Shown: positions 25,092 to 34,250 of the stretch, in pieces
Numbering within the stretch: position 1 is the stretch's first letter
Layout: each line of letters starts with the position of its first letter
Assembly: GCA_965197495.1 (NCBI GenBank)
Contig: OZ240210.1
Coordinates: forward strand, 2,914,001 to 2,978,000
Length of the DNA stretch: 64,000 bases
DNA from: SMYC01 sp965197495
Lineage (GTDB): Bacteria; Acidobacteriota; Vicinamibacteria; Marinacidobacterales; SMYC01
Direction of reading: 5' to 3'
Notes under the pieces: model-generated
The model's input: the letters and a program-made list of their open reading frames with translations, nothing else
What the model was told of the DNA's origin: nothing
Databases searched by the model: none
Translations under genes and position numbers: made by a program

Positions 25092-25441
25092 TGGTGGAGG
25101 CGGCGGGAATCGAACCCGCGTCCGAAGATCTTCTTCCGAGGCCTCTACATGCGTGTCCGGTTCCCGTTAAGCTTCACTTCCAATCAGTTAGGAGCCGGCA
25201 AGGACCTGATGGAAGTTATCCCCTAAGTTTCGCTGGACACGCGGGGCGAATGTCCGGCTAGCCCACCTGAATGACGTTCTTCCCGAGCACGGCGGGCGAA
25301 ACCCGAGAGAACGTAGCCGGCTTACGCGGCTAGAGCTAACTCTTGGTCAGCAATTGTGTGTTTTCCCACCGTTTAACGAGGGATGGGAGCTCGGCATGCC
25401 ACCTCGAAATCAATTATCTCCGTCGAACCCAGGGCGCCCCC
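25092..25441 (-). ncRNA. ssrA: tmRNA (transfer-messenger RNA)
   Basis: Read on the minus strand, the 5' end GGGGGCGCCCTGGGTTCGACGG pairs through GGGGGCG with CGCCTCC near the 3' end, and the 3' part has the T-arm GCGGGTTCGATTCCCGC and an encoded CCA (25092-25094). These are the alanyl-tRNA-like halves of tmRNA. The tag frame ends with codons for LALAA and TAA at 25322-25324; the most likely tag is GKHTIADQELALAA (25325-25366), though the resume codon is not certain. tmRNA rescues stalled ribosomes with SmpB. Length (350) is standard. Confidence 0.95.
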
Positions 25442-25463
25442 TTTCAAGTTCTTCTCCACATGT

Positions 25464-25492
25464 ATTTTAGTCCGATCACCGGTTTCTCGCAA
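25464..25492 (-). promoter_or_regulatory. Promoter of ssrA
   Basis: On the minus strand TTGCGA (25492-25487), 17 bases, then TAAAAT (25469-25464), 22 bases before the mature 5' end. This leaves a short precursor leader for RNase P processing. Confidence 0.65.
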
Positions 25493-25537
25493 GGAGGCAG
25501 TCAGGGCCGCTCGCACGCCGCAACGTCTTTGTTCGTA

Positions 25538-25566
25538 TTGACTTATGTGGAAGTAGGACACATAAT
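25538..25566 (+). promoter_or_regulatory. Promoter for the GAF-like gene
   Basis: TTGACT at 25538-25543, a 17-base spacer and CATAAT at 25561-25566, about 85 bases upstream of the ATG at 25653. Confidence 0.6.
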
Positions 25567-25652
25567 GATTTACCGATTGAGGGGCAAGCGTATCCGGGCC
25601 GTTTTGTCGGCCTCAGATGTCTCTCTTAGCAGGACTTACACCACAGCTCCCG

Positions 25653-26888
25653 ATGAGTGACGATCAACTCCGTGCCAAATCGCTAGCCGTGTTTCACGCG
25701 CTCGTGTCGACGTGGTCGAATGATCTCCGCGAGGAGGTCTCCGGTCTTCAAGACGAGCTCCTCAGGAAACTCGATGTTCTTCAAGATCAGATGTCGAAGT
25801 ACGAGGAGAACATCGACGAGGAACGCATTCTCGCTTTTGTGCGCGAGATCTCGAGCTTGGCCGGTGGCGGCGGTGGTGGTGACGGAGGAGGGAGTTCGCT
25901 CAAGAGCGTGCGCCAGTCGCTCACGAAGATCGACGGCGGCACGTCGCTGACCCAGGTGTTGACGCTGCTTCTCGCAGAGCTTGCTCAGTTCGCCCCGCGC
26001 GTCGCGCTGTTCATCCTCAAAGGGGGCTCTTGCATTGGTTGGAATGGACGCGGCTTCAACGACAGTCCCGGCTTCAACGACGAAGGCATCAAGCGCATCT
26101 CGGTTCCCACATCGGCCGATACCGTTTTCAGCGAAGTCATCAACTCGCGTGGTTCTTTTGTTGGTGAGAGCAACAAGCACTCGGACAATATCCAACTGCT
26201 CTCGCGTGTCGGCAACGTATTGCCTTCGTCCATCTTTGCCACGCCCCTCGTCTTGCACGATCGTATCGCTGCGATCGTCTATGCCGATAGCGGTGATGGT
26301 CCGGATCCACTCCAGGAGACGGCAGCGCTCGAGATCCTCACCGCTTATTCCTCGAAACTTCTCGATGCTCTGAGCGCTCAGAAATCTGCTGCCAAGACCG
26401 GCGAGCATTTGGCGCTACCGGCAACCCCGCCGCCACGGGCATCAGCCCCGCCGATCACTGAAGCGCCCGACGTTCCCGACACAGGGGACGGAGGATCCGG
26501 GACGGTCATGTTCAATAGCGCGGATCTCGCTGCTCTCAGCCCCGCGACGGACGCCCCAAAGCCGACCGCCGCCGCTCCCGCCACAGGGGCGCCCAACTTG
26601 GACTCGATGGACTCGGACACCCGCAAGAAGCACGAAGAGGCCATGCGGTTCGCGCGCCTTTTGGTTTCCGAGATCAAGCTGTACAACGAAGCGAAGGTTC
26701 AAGAGGGGCGGTCACACCGCGGTATCTACAGATTGCTCAGAGATGATATCGAGCGCAGTCGGCAGCTCTACAAAGAACGCGTCCCCGAGCCGGTCCGCTC
26801 TCAATCGGCCTATTTCAACGACGAGCTCATCCGCATCCTGGCTGATGGCGACTCCGGAGCGATGGGGCAGGGGTCGCCAGCAGGCTAA
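25653..26888 (+). CDS. Coiled-coil / GAF-like protein with conserved helical C-terminus
   Basis: About 411 residues. An N-terminal coiled coil (AKSLAVFHALVSTWSNDLREEVSGLQDELLRKLDVLQDQMSKYEE) and a glycine-rich linker (GGGGGGDGGG) lead to a GAF-like fold at about 95-240 (LLLAELAQFAPRVALFILKGG...ATPLVLHDRIAAIVYADSG). A Pro/Ala-rich linker follows, then a helical C-terminal domain (EEAMRFARLLVSEIKLYNEAKVQEGRSHRGIYRLLRDDIERSRQLYKERVP). It is likely a cytosolic sensory or structural protein; the ligand is unknown. The open frame begins at 25617, but MSDDQLRAK at 25653 is the more natural start. Confidence 0.65.
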   Translation: MSDDQLRAKSLAVFHALVSTWSNDLREEVSGLQDELLRKLDVLQDQMSKYEENIDEERILAFVREISSLAGGGGGGDGGGSSLKSVRQSLTKIDGGTSLTQVLTLLLAELAQFAPRVALFILKGGSCIGWNGRGFNDSPGFNDEGIKRISVPTSADTVFSEVINSRGSFVGESNKHSDNIQLLSRVGNVLPSSIFATPLVLHDRIAAIVYADSGDGPDPLQETAALEILTAYSSKLLDALSAQKSAAKTGEHLALPATPPPRASAPPITEAPDVPDTGDGGSGTVMFNSADLAALSPATDAPKPTAAAPATGAPNLDSMDSDTRKKHEEAMRFARLLVSEIKLYNEAKVQEGRSHRGIYRLLRDDIERSRQLYKERVPEPVRSQSAYFNDELIRILADGDSGAMGQGSPAG

Positions 26889-26905
26889 GCGCCCGTCCCC
26901 TGCTT

Positions 26906-26936
26906 TTGACGCTTTTGACCGCCCGTTTGCTACAAT
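26906..26936 (+). promoter_or_regulatory. Possible promoter for the lytic transglycosylase
   Basis: TTGACG at 26906-26911 and TACAAT at 26931-26936 with a long spacer of 19 bases. It is followed by the 14-bp direct repeat in the leader. Confidence 0.4.
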
Positions 26937-26971
26937 CGAAGAATACAATTCGGGGGAGGCCGGCGGATTCG

Positions 26972-26999
26972 GCCGTCTAAACAAAGCCGTCTAAACAAA
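26972..26999. repeat. Exact 14-bp tandem duplication in the transglycosylase leader
   Basis: GCCGTCTAAACAAA occurs twice without a spacer, immediately before AGAAGGGAG, the ribosome site region of the gene starting at 27022. Confidence 0.85.
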
Positions 27000-27021
27000 A
27001 GAAGGGAGCGCGGGGAATCCG

Positions 27022-29313
27022 ATGTATCTAGGGTCGGGGAAGGTCTTGGCTCCGGTCTTCTTTCTCGTGTTCGCTACCGTGCTTCTTGGTCTGCTCGCTG
27101 CCCAGCCCCCGTCGTCTTTACCCCCATCCCAGCCCGAGGCGCTGGCTTCAAGCGAGCTTCCTTGGGCGCCGCTTCGTGACCCGGCCCCGGCGCTGCGGCA
27201 AATCTCAACATTATTAGGTAATACGCCTCGCAACGAGAAGTACGCCCGGCTCGAAGAGCTCTCGAACGACCGAAGCCAGTCCCCGCGCACACGCGGTCTC
27301 GCCGCTTTTGCTTTGGGCGTCCACCAGCTCGAGAGGAAGCGGATCGCTCCGGCTGTGGAGTCGTTCCGCAGGCCGGAGATTGATGCCACGGAGCTCGAAG
27401 GCTTCGCGCTCTTCTACATAGCAAGAGAGCTCGAAACTTCGAAGCCCGGGGACGCGCTCACCGCGCTCGCCGCGCTCGAGGCTTCCCATCCGGATTTCCC
27501 TTTGATGGACGAGGCGCGCCTTCGTTACGCTCGGATTTTGAAAGCCAAAGGTGAGCGCGAGGAAGCCATTCGAAAGCTCGGAACGTTGACCCAAAGCGCC
27601 GATGACGCGGCGCGTGGGGACGCGCTCGATGAGTTATCGAAGCTCTTCATCGGCCTCGGCCGGCACCAGGACGCTGTCGATGTACTTGAGACGCTCTATT
27701 ACGAGCTCCCCCGGCACAATCGAGCGAATAATGGGGGACGCCGCCTGACGGGCCTTCGTAAGAAACTTCCCGAAGTCGAGCCTGCTCGTTACTACGAGCT
27801 CGGCATGAAACGCGCCGGGATTCTCATGGAGCAGGGGCGCTATCGCGACGCCTATAACGGCTACGCGTCCTTGCTGAAGCGCTACCGCAAAGTTGCCGAT
27901 GTCGATCACGTCCGGCTGCGCATGGCGGTCAGCCAGTATCGACGCCGTCGGCTCACCGCGTCGGTCGCGAACTTCAAGCGTGTCACGAGCGACGACCTCG
28001 CGCCCGAGGCGCTCTACTATCAAGCACAAGTCGCGCGGCGGCTTCAACGCCAGAAGACGCAACTCGCGCGTGTCTCGGAGCTCGAGACACGCTTTCCCCA
28101 CAGCAAGTGGACGGCGGCGGCGTTGGTGCGGCTCGCAGACCACCACGAATCGAACGACGAGCTCGATGAAGCGCTCGCCCGCTATAACCAGGTCATCCAA
28201 CAGTTCCCCCAGGAAGAGCATACGCTCGACGCGCGATGGCGCGTGCACTGGAACGCCTACCGTCGTGGCCGTTTCGAGGAGGCGGGACGCGGCTTCGAGG
28301 AGACCGCGCGCGAACGGCCGCGGGCGGGCGAGCTTGCGCGTCTTCTCTACTGGGCTGGACGTGCTTACCAGGAAGCCGGAGAGCTCGAACGTGCGGACGC
28401 GTTGTACCGACAGGTCATGCTCGGCTACCAGAATACCTACTATGGCCGGCGCGCGCTGGAGCATCTCTCTGAAATGCAGGGGCGGCGAAGCTCGATCGCG
28501 ACGATCGAGGAGGCGCGGAAGGGGATTGATCTTTCCGACGCGATGAGCGTTAACCGCGTCGAACGTCAGCAACGGATCGCTGAGCTTCTGGCGGTTGGTC
28601 TTCCGAAAAGAGCGCTCAAGGATGCCGAGGCCGCCGGCAATAGTAAGGGGGGCAAGCGGGGCGAGCGGCCCAGGCAGGATGATGCGGCCTTTCTCATGAT
28701 GGCGGCCTGGATCCACTACAGCGAGGGGCGCCCGCTTCAAACGATCATTACGATACGCGAGGCGTTCCCTTTTCACGGATCCGCGACGGGCGACTTGCTG
28801 CCGCGCGGCGTGTGGGAGCTCTTCTATCCTCTTCCGTATCGCGAGCACGTCGAGCACTACGCGAACGCGCGCGGTCTCGACCCCTATCTCGTAGCCGCGC
28901 TCATTCGCCAGGAATCTACGTTCAATCCTCGCGTCCGCTCACGCGCCGGAGCTCGCGGCCTGATGCAGCTCATCCCGGCGACCGGACGCCAGGTCGCAAG
29001 ACAGGAGCGCCGCCGCTACAGGACCCGGGACCTCTACAATCCAGAGATCAACATCCGCTACGGCACGCGCTATTTGAAAGACATTCTCGGCCGCTTCAAC
29101 GGGCGTGTGGACTACGCGCTCGCGAGCTACAACGCGGGTCCTCATCGCGTGAAGCGCTGGACCGGGATGGACATGTCCATCGACCCCGAAGTCTTCATCG
29201 AAGAAATTCCTTTCGACGAGACGCGCAGATACGTCAAGCTGGTGCTCCGAAACGAGATGCTGTATCGTCGCCTCTACGGTGGGGCGGAGGTCGCCGCGGC
29301 CGCGGCACCCTGA
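27022..29313 (+). CDS. slt: Soluble lytic murein transglycosylase with TPR-like superhelix
   Basis: 763 residues. A signal peptide or anchor (VLAPVFFLVFATVLLGLLAA) is followed by some 500 residues of TPR/helical repeats (the Slt70 U-domain type, e.g. RYRDAYNGYASLLKRYRKVADVD). The C-terminal SLT domain spans about 610-745: the catalytic Glu is in AALIRQESTFNPRVRSRAGARGLMQLIPATG, with SYNAGPHRV and IPFDETRRYVKLV also conserved. It cleaves the MurNAc-GlcNAc bond of peptidoglycan to 1,6-anhydro products in the periplasm. The last third is duplicated at 32663. The gene is complete and has its own promoter. Confidence 0.92.
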   Translation: MYLGSGKVLAPVFFLVFATVLLGLLAAQPPSSLPPSQPEALASSELPWAPLRDPAPALRQISTLLGNTPRNEKYARLEELSNDRSQSPRTRGLAAFALGVHQLERKRIAPAVESFRRPEIDATELEGFALFYIARELETSKPGDALTALAALEASHPDFPLMDEARLRYARILKAKGEREEAIRKLGTLTQSADDAARGDALDELSKLFIGLGRHQDAVDVLETLYYELPRHNRANNGGRRLTGLRKKLPEVEPARYYELGMKRAGILMEQGRYRDAYNGYASLLKRYRKVADVDHVRLRMAVSQYRRRRLTASVANFKRVTSDDLAPEALYYQAQVARRLQRQKTQLARVSELETRFPHSKWTAAALVRLADHHESNDELDEALARYNQVIQQFPQEEHTLDARWRVHWNAYRRGRFEEAGRGFEETARERPRAGELARLLYWAGRAYQEAGELERADALYRQVMLGYQNTYYGRRALEHLSEMQGRRSSIATIEEARKGIDLSDAMSVNRVERQQRIAELLAVGLPKRALKDAEAAGNSKGGKRGERPRQDDAAFLMMAAWIHYSEGRPLQTIITIREAFPFHGSATGDLLPRGVWELFYPLPYREHVEHYANARGLDPYLVAALIRQESTFNPRVRSRAGARGLMQLIPATGRQVARQERRRYRTRDLYNPEINIRYGTRYLKDILGRFNGRVDYALASYNAGPHRVKRWTGMDMSIDPEVFIEEIPFDETRRYVKLVLRNEMLYRRLYGGAEVAAAAAP

Positions 29314-29397
29314 AATCCTTCGTTCTTTCCACCGCTCCGAGGTAACGATAAAGCCGTGCCCGAGTCCCAAGCCCGTCCGCGAGCGTCCCGAAAAGCC
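28950..29397. repeat. Long direct repeat, copy A (slt 3' end plus start of aminotransferase gene)
   Basis: Matches 32663-33110 over 448 bp, essentially identical through the slt coding part and the intergenic spacer. Four substitutions cluster in the last 50 bases, including GTG in place of the ATG of the aminotransferase. After 29397 copy A runs into unrelated IS-derived sequence, so only about 14 codons of the aminotransferase remain here (29356-29397). Confidence 0.9.
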
Positions 29398-29514
29398 GTG
29401 CTCCTCGTACGATCATTGTGGAGGATCGAGAGCGAACGTTCGACAGCATCCTTTGAAGATAGCCATGATCGGTCGGCTGGCCATGAGAATTGTTCCCTGC
29501 CATTCTTGGGCATG

Positions 29515-29844
29515 ATGAGAACCCACCGAGTTCGCCGGAGCTACGACCATCGGCTGCGTGACGCCATCGCCGCGACGGGTAATGCGGACCTCTTCCGGAA
29601 CGTCGCCATTCCGGCTTCGACGCGACGCACATGGGCGCGCGGCGAGATACGGCCTGTGGTTGCTTCGGTGGACGTTGACCTGGAGGTCTACGAGCTGCTG
29701 GAGCGGGTCGACAGTCTAAGACAACGAGCCAAGGTGCAGGCGGCGATCATCGGGTTACTGGTGCGAGTGTTGCGGCTTCGCGGAGGCAAATTCGACGCCG
29801 ATCGCGTTCCTGATGGGTTGACACGGACACCGCGTCAAGCGTAG
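29515..29844 (+). pseudogene. N-terminal HTH fragment of an integrase-type transposase
   Basis: About 110 residues: MRTHRVRRSYDHRLRDAIAATGNADLFRNVAIPASTRRTWARGEIRPVV is the helix-turn-helix start of a common transposase type, followed by a leucine-rich helix (LEVYELLERVDSLRQRAKVQAAIIGLLVRVLRLRGGKFDADRVPDG). The normal continuation (linker and DDE core) is absent, because the next IS begins about 5 bases after the stop. It is probably truncated by that insertion. Confidence 0.6.
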
Positions 29845-30926
29845 CGAGCTCAGGCAGCGAGACGACTGTAATAATGATGGAGGCCGCCGACCTTCGGAAT
29901 GGCTGTCACGCGCCCCATCGAGGGCCACTGCACAGGTCGTTGCTCGGGGGCATCTTTCTCGAGCGACAAATGAGTCCGGCAGGAATGATAGTAATCGACG
30001 TATTCGCGCAGGATTCGCCTGAGGTGGCGCTCGTCGAGGACGATCACGTGATCGAGACACTCGCGCCGAATGCTTCCAATGACCCGTTCGACGTAGGGGC
30101 TCTGCCACGGGGAGCGCGGCGCCGTCGGAAACTGCTCGATGTCGAGTCCCGCAACGCGCCGTTTGAAGTACGCCCCGTAGATTCCATCCCGGTCTCGCAG
30201 CATGTAACGCGGCGCCGTATCCCACGGAAAGGCATCGACGATCTGCTGCGCGGTCCACTCTTCCGAAGGATGCTCCGTGACATTGAAATGGACGATGCGC
30301 CGGCGATCGTGACGGAGAATGATGAAAACGAACAGAATCCGGAAGGTGGCGGTCGGCAACGTGAAGAAGTCGATGGACACCAAGTCCTCGACATGATTGT
30401 CGAGAAAGCTCCGCCAGGTCTGGGACGGTGGCTTGCGGCGGCGAATCATGTACTTGGAAACCGCGGCCTGGGAAATGGAGATTCCAAGCTTCGCTAGCTC
30501 GCCGTGCACGCGCGGCGCTCCCCAAAGTGGGTTGGCCCGGCACATGTTGCGGATCAGCTCGCGAATCTCCGGGGCAACGCATGGGCGACCCGGCCGCAGT
30601 CGCCGACTCCTCCACGTCCAGTAGCGTCGGAAGCCGGCACGGTGCCAACGCACTACGGTGTCGGGTTTGACGATCACGAGGACCTTCGCCCAGTCGGTCC
30701 AGAATCTGCGCAAGAGCACCCAAAGGCCACGGTCCAGATTCGAAAGCCGTGGCCGTTTCACCGAGCGTTGGATCACGGCGAGCTGCTGCCGAAGAGCGAG
30801 ATTCTCGAGCGCCAGCGAGCCGCGCGTTTTGAACGTCGAGACGAGGGAGCGCAGAAGCAACCAGATCATGACGGGGATACTGACGCGCGCGGGCGAGAAA
30901 GATCAATAGCCACGCGCGGATGAATA
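29845..30926 (-). mobile_element. IS481/integrase-core type insertion sequence
   Basis: Contains one complete transposase on the minus strand. Ends were not defined by inverted repeats; the limits given are the stop region on the left and the CGCGGATGAATAAATAGA string on the right, which recurs at 401-418 near the left window edge. Confidence 0.55.
29850..30869 (-). CDS. Integrase-core (rve) transposase
   Basis: 339 residues. The N-terminal part (SLALENLALRQQLAVIQRSVKRPRLSNLDRGLWVLLRRFW) and HTH (LWGAPRVHGELAKLGISISQAAVSKYM) precede the DDE core with Asp in DLVSIDFFTLPTATF, Asp in YMLRDRDGIYGAYF and Glu in SPWQSPYVERVIGSIRRECL. The C-terminal YYHSCRTHLSLEKDAP block is typical. The frame is intact, so it may be functional. 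It lies in the IS pile-up between the two copies of the 448-bp repeat. Confidence 0.85.
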   Translation of the reverse strand: MIWLLLRSLVSTFKTRGSLALENLALRQQLAVIQRSVKRPRLSNLDRGLWVLLRRFWTDWAKVLVIVKPDTVVRWHRAGFRRYWTWRSRRLRPGRPCVAPEIRELIRNMCRANPLWGAPRVHGELAKLGISISQAAVSKYMIRRRKPPSQTWRSFLDNHVEDLVSIDFFTLPTATFRILFVFIILRHDRRRIVHFNVTEHPSEEWTAQQIVDAFPWDTAPRYMLRDRDGIYGAYFKRRVAGLDIEQFPTAPRSPWQSPYVERVIGSIRRECLDHVIVLDERHLRRILREYVDYYHSCRTHLSLEKDAPEQRPVQWPSMGRVTAIPKVGGLHHYYSRLAA

Positions 30927-31413
30927 AATAGAGGTTCTCCTGTCGTTTCGGGGGATCTGATTTGTGTTGGAGGGCATGGCCTATGGACGCTGCCGCGATT
31001 GTGGAAAACGCCGGAAACTCCGGGCGAGAGAGGCGTTTAGGGAAAGGTTGTGAGCACGTACAAACGTGGAGCGGCGTTTTCCACAATCGCTTGGAAAACG
31101 CTTCGCGTTTCCCACGAGCGCCCAGGCCCCTCCTGATATATATACAAGAAAGATTAATTCATATGGAATAAGGAAGGGGGGGCTCGATTAGTGGAGGCTA
31201 TGGAAAACGCCCTTCCAGGCTTCGAAGAGAACTCAGTCGTGAGCAAGGTCTGAACGACCAGAACCGTGGGGGCGTTTCCCACAGCCTCGTCTCCCGCTGA
31301 GGGGCAGTGGCATTTGGTGAGGCCCGTGGGTTGAGAGGGTAAGCCATGTGTAGATGCGCATCGGCGAGAACGCTAGAATCTTTTTTTCCGAAAGAGAAAA
31401 GAGCGTTCCCGCG
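30927..31413. other. 487-base non-coding stretch with repeated TGGAAAACGC motifs
   Basis: No gene was recognised. The dominant structure is a perfect 18-bp inverted repeat, GCGATTGTGGAAAACGCC at 30995-31012 and its inverse at 31073-31090. Further TGGAAAACGC or GCGTTTCCCA copies lie at about 31092, 31106, 31203 and 31275. An AT-rich patch (TATATATACAAGAAAGATTAATTCATATGGAATAAGG) occupies about 31136-31172. The core TGTGGAAAAC is close to a DnaA box. It may be the left part of the ISL3 element, a relic of a plasmid-type control region, or a protein-binding array. Confidence 0.6.
30995..31090. repeat. Perfect 18-bp inverted repeat with 60-base spacer
   Basis: The two arms are exact complements. 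The right arm is followed at once by a shorter hairpin (GGAAAACGC TTC GCGTTTCC). Confidence 0.85.
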
Positions 31414-32633
31414 ATGCGCGTTACTACGTTAGTCAACAAGCTCATCGGATTGCAAGGCCTGTGGGTCCGAGGTTTCCACTTCCAGGCGGACAAAGCCAGA
31501 GTGGTGGTGGATGTAGTACCACGGAGGAGGAAGCCTCTGTGCGGGATTTGCGGACGAAAGGTCCGCAAGAACAAAGATCGCTACAATCGCTACTGGCGGC
31601 ACTTGGACCTGTTCGGAGTCCGGACCTATCTTCGCTACTCGATCCGACGAGTGGTATGTCGGCGGTGTGGAGTGGTCAGAGAAAAGGTGCCTTGGGCCGA
31701 CAAGGGAAGCCGCTTTACCAAAAGCTTCGAACAAGAGGTAGCGTGGCTGGCACAGAGGACGGACGTCAGCGCCGTAGCGAACTATTTCCGAGTGACGTGG
31801 CGTTCGGTGCGACGGATCATCCAGCGAGTGGTTGCCGAGCAGCGGGATGAGCGGCGCGAGCTCGATGGATTGCGGGTGATTGGGATGGACGAGATCAGCT
31901 ACCGCAAACGCCACAAGTACTTAACAGTGGTAATAGACCATCTCAGTGGCCGGGTCGTCTGGGCGGGAAAGGAGCGCAAGGCCAAGACGCTGCTGCGGTT
32001 TTTCCGCAAGCTCGGACCACAAAGAGCCGCGGAGCTCGAAGCGGTCAGCATGGACATGTGGGAGCCGTACATAACTGTCGTCGGCAAAAAGGCTCCTCAG
32101 GCACGGGTGATCTTTGACCGCTTCCACATCGTCAAGCATCTGAACGAGGCCGTGGATAAGACCCGGCGCGAGCTGGTGCGCGAGCTCAAAGGGACTGCCC
32201 GGCGCAACCTCAAGAACACCAAGTTTCCCCTTCTCAAGGCCAAACACAACCGCAGCGCGAAAGACAAACGGGTGCTCCGCGAGCAGGTGCGAGCTAATCG
32301 TCGCCTCTACCGCGCCATGCTTCTGCGCGACGACTTCATGGACCTCTACACCTACAAAACCGAGACATGGGCCAAGAAGTTTCTCCGAGGATGGCTGCGG
32401 CGCGCTATGAGCTCGAGGATAGAGCCCGTCAAACGCGCGGCGAAGATGACCCGCAGCCACTTCGATGGCGTCATCGCGTGGGTCACGTGGAGACTCAGCA
32501 ACGGCCGACTCGAAGGAATGAACAACAAAATCCGGCTGCTGAGCCACCGCAGCTTTGGACTCCACTTGCCGAAGCTCTCATCAGTCTCGTCTACCTAAAC
32601 TGTGGCGGTCTCACCCTCGAGAGGATCCACTGA
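31414..32633 (+). pseudogene. ISL3-family transposase, frameshifted near its C-terminus
   Basis: About 405 residues. The N-terminal zinc-binding segment CGICGRKVRKNKDRYNRYWRHLDLFGVRTYLRYSIRRVVCRRCG, the HTH and the DDE core (VIGMDEISYRKRHKYLTVVIDHLSGRVVW, SMDMWEPYITVV, RVIFDRFHIVKHLNEAVD, NGRLEGMNNKIRLLSHRSFG) identify an ISL3-type transposase. After SFGLH one base is missing (about 32564); the expected tail AEALISLVYLNCGGLTLERIH continues in another frame to 32633. ATG 31414 (MRVTTLVNKL) is the family start. Confidence 0.8.
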
Positions 32634-32662
32634 AATGGCAGGAGAGGCGAAAGAGAAGGGAC

Positions 32663-33110
32663 AGCTCGCGGCCTGATGCAGCTCATCCCGGCGACCGGAC
32701 GCCAGGTCGCAAGACAGGAGCGCCGCCGCTACAGGACCCGGGACCTCTACAATCCAGAGATCAACATCCGCTACGGCACGCGCTATTTGAAAGACATTCT
32801 CGGCCGCTTCAACGGGCGTGTGGACTACGCGCTCGCGAGCTACAACGCGGGTCCTCATCGCGTGAAGCGCTGGACCGGGATGGACATGTCCATCGACCCC
32901 GAAGTCTTCATCGAAGAAATTCCTTTCGACGAGACGCGCAGATACGTCAAGCTGGTGCTCCGAAACGAGATGCTGTATCGTCGCCTCTACGGTGGGGCGG
33001 AGGTCGCCGCGGCCGCGGCACCCTGAAATCCTTCGTTCTTTCCACCGCTCCGAGGTAACGATAAAGCCATGCCCGAGTCTCAAACCCGTCTGCGAGCGTC
33101 CCGAAAAGCC
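32663..33110. repeat. Long direct repeat, copy B (slt 3' fragment plus true start of the aminotransferase)
   Basis: Second copy of 28950-29397. It carries the last 120 or so codons of the transglycosylase gene (up to the stop at 33024-33026) without a start, then the intergenic spacer and the first codons of the intact aminotransferase gene. Confidence 0.9.
32665..33026 (+). pseudogene. Lytic transglycosylase 3' fragment (duplicated)
   Basis: Encodes the SLT-domain end from ARGLMQLIPATG to AAAAAP, identical in protein sequence to the complete gene at 27022-29313. The catalytic Glu lies upstream of the duplicated part, so the fragment cannot be an enzyme. It abuts the ISL3 element. Confidence 0.85.
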
Positions 33111-34250
33111 CTTCAATTCTCCGAGTCGGTCATTCGGGAAATGAGCCGGCTGGCGGCGAAGCACGGTGCCATCAATCTCGCGCAAGGCTTTCCGGACTTT
33201 GCCGCGCCGTCCGAGATCAAAGAGGCTGCCGTCGATGCCGTGCGGCGCGACGTCAACCAATACGCGATCACGTGGGGGGCGAAATCGTTTCGTGACGCGC
33301 TCGCGGACCGCTATCGCAACGTCTATGCGATGGACGTTGATCCGGAGCTTCATCTGACGGTTACCTGCGGTTCGACCGAAGCGATGATGTCGACGATGCT
33401 CGCGGTCGTCGATCCCGGTGACGAAGTCGTCGTGTTCGAGCCGTATTACGAGAACTATGGCCCGGACGCGATCCTCTCCGGCGCGGTCCCGCGCTACGTC
33501 AAGCTTCACGAGCCGGATTGGCACGTCGACACAGACGAGCTCGAAAAAGCCTTCAACGACAAAACCCGCGCGATCATCATCAATACGCCGAACAACCCGA
33601 CCGGCAAGGTCTATGCGCGCGCGGAGCTCGAGGCGATCGCGGCACTCTGTCAGAAATGGGGTGTCATCGCGATCACAGACGAGATTTACGAATACATCGT
33701 TTACGGAGGTGTTACGCATGTTCCGTTGGCGTCGCTCGACGGGATGGCCGATCGCACCGTCACCATCAACAGCCTGTCGAAGACCTATTCGGTGACGGGC
33801 TGGCGCGTCGGATGGGCGGTCGCCTCCGAGGAGATCTCGAGCGCGATCCGCAAAGTGCACGACTTTCTCACCGTAGGCGCCGCCGCGCCGCTTCAGGAAG
33901 CAGGAGCGGTGGCGCTCCGCCTACCGCCCTCGTATTACGACGAGCTTGCCGAGGATTACGAAGTGCGGCGCGACATACTCATGAAGAGCCTCGAGCAAGC
34001 GGGCTTTCGTTGCTACCCGCCCGGAGGCGCTTATTACATCATGACGGACATCTCGGGCTTCGGCTTCCCCGATGACGTCGGCTTCGGCCGTCATCTCATC
34101 GAGAAAGTCGGTGTCGCCGCGGTTCCAGGCTCGAGCTTCTACCACCTTCCCGAAGACGGCGCTCAAAAGCTTCGCTTTACGTTCTGCAAGAAGACGGAGA
34201 CGCTCGACGCGGCCGCGGAGCGTCTCACGAAGCTAGCGGAGGAAGCATGA
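33069..34250 (+). CDS. Class I/II PLP aminotransferase (methionine/kynurenine aminotransferase-like)
   Basis: 393 residues. Residues include LAQGFPDFAAPSEIKEAA, the conserved NTPNNPTGKVYARAELEAIA, DEIYEYIVYGG and the Schiff-base Lys in TINSLSKTYSVTGWRVGW. The closest functional groups are methionine (YbdL/MtnE-like) and kynurenine aminotransferases, which move the amino group to an oxo-acid; the substrate cannot be fixed. Cytosolic. Start ATG 33069. The stop overlaps the next start (ATGA, 34247-34250), so the gene leads the five-gene overlapping operon ending at 42016. In the duplicated copy A the same start is GTG. Confidence 0.88.
   Translation: MPESQTRLRASRKALQFSESVIREMSRLAAKHGAINLAQGFPDFAAPSEIKEAAVDAVRRDVNQYAITWGAKSFRDALADRYRNVYAMDVDPELHLTVTCGSTEAMMSTMLAVVDPGDEVVVFEPYYENYGPDAILSGAVPRYVKLHEPDWHVDTDELEKAFNDKTRAIIINTPNNPTGKVYARAELEAIAALCQKWGVIAITDEIYEYIVYGGVTHVPLASLDGMADRTVTINSLSKTYSVTGWRVGWAVASEEISSAIRKVHDFLTVGAAAPLQEAGAVALRLPPSYYDELAEDYEVRRDILMKSLEQAGFRCYPPGGAYYIMTDISGFGFPDDVGFGRHLIEKVGVAAVPGSSFYHLPEDGAQKLRFTFCKKTETLDAAAERLTKLAEEA

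Noticed and set aside
30927..31413. Chromosomal replication origin
   Set aside because: The DnaA-like strings are imperfect, there is no dnaA, dnaN or rep gene nearby, and the region lies in an IS pile-up.
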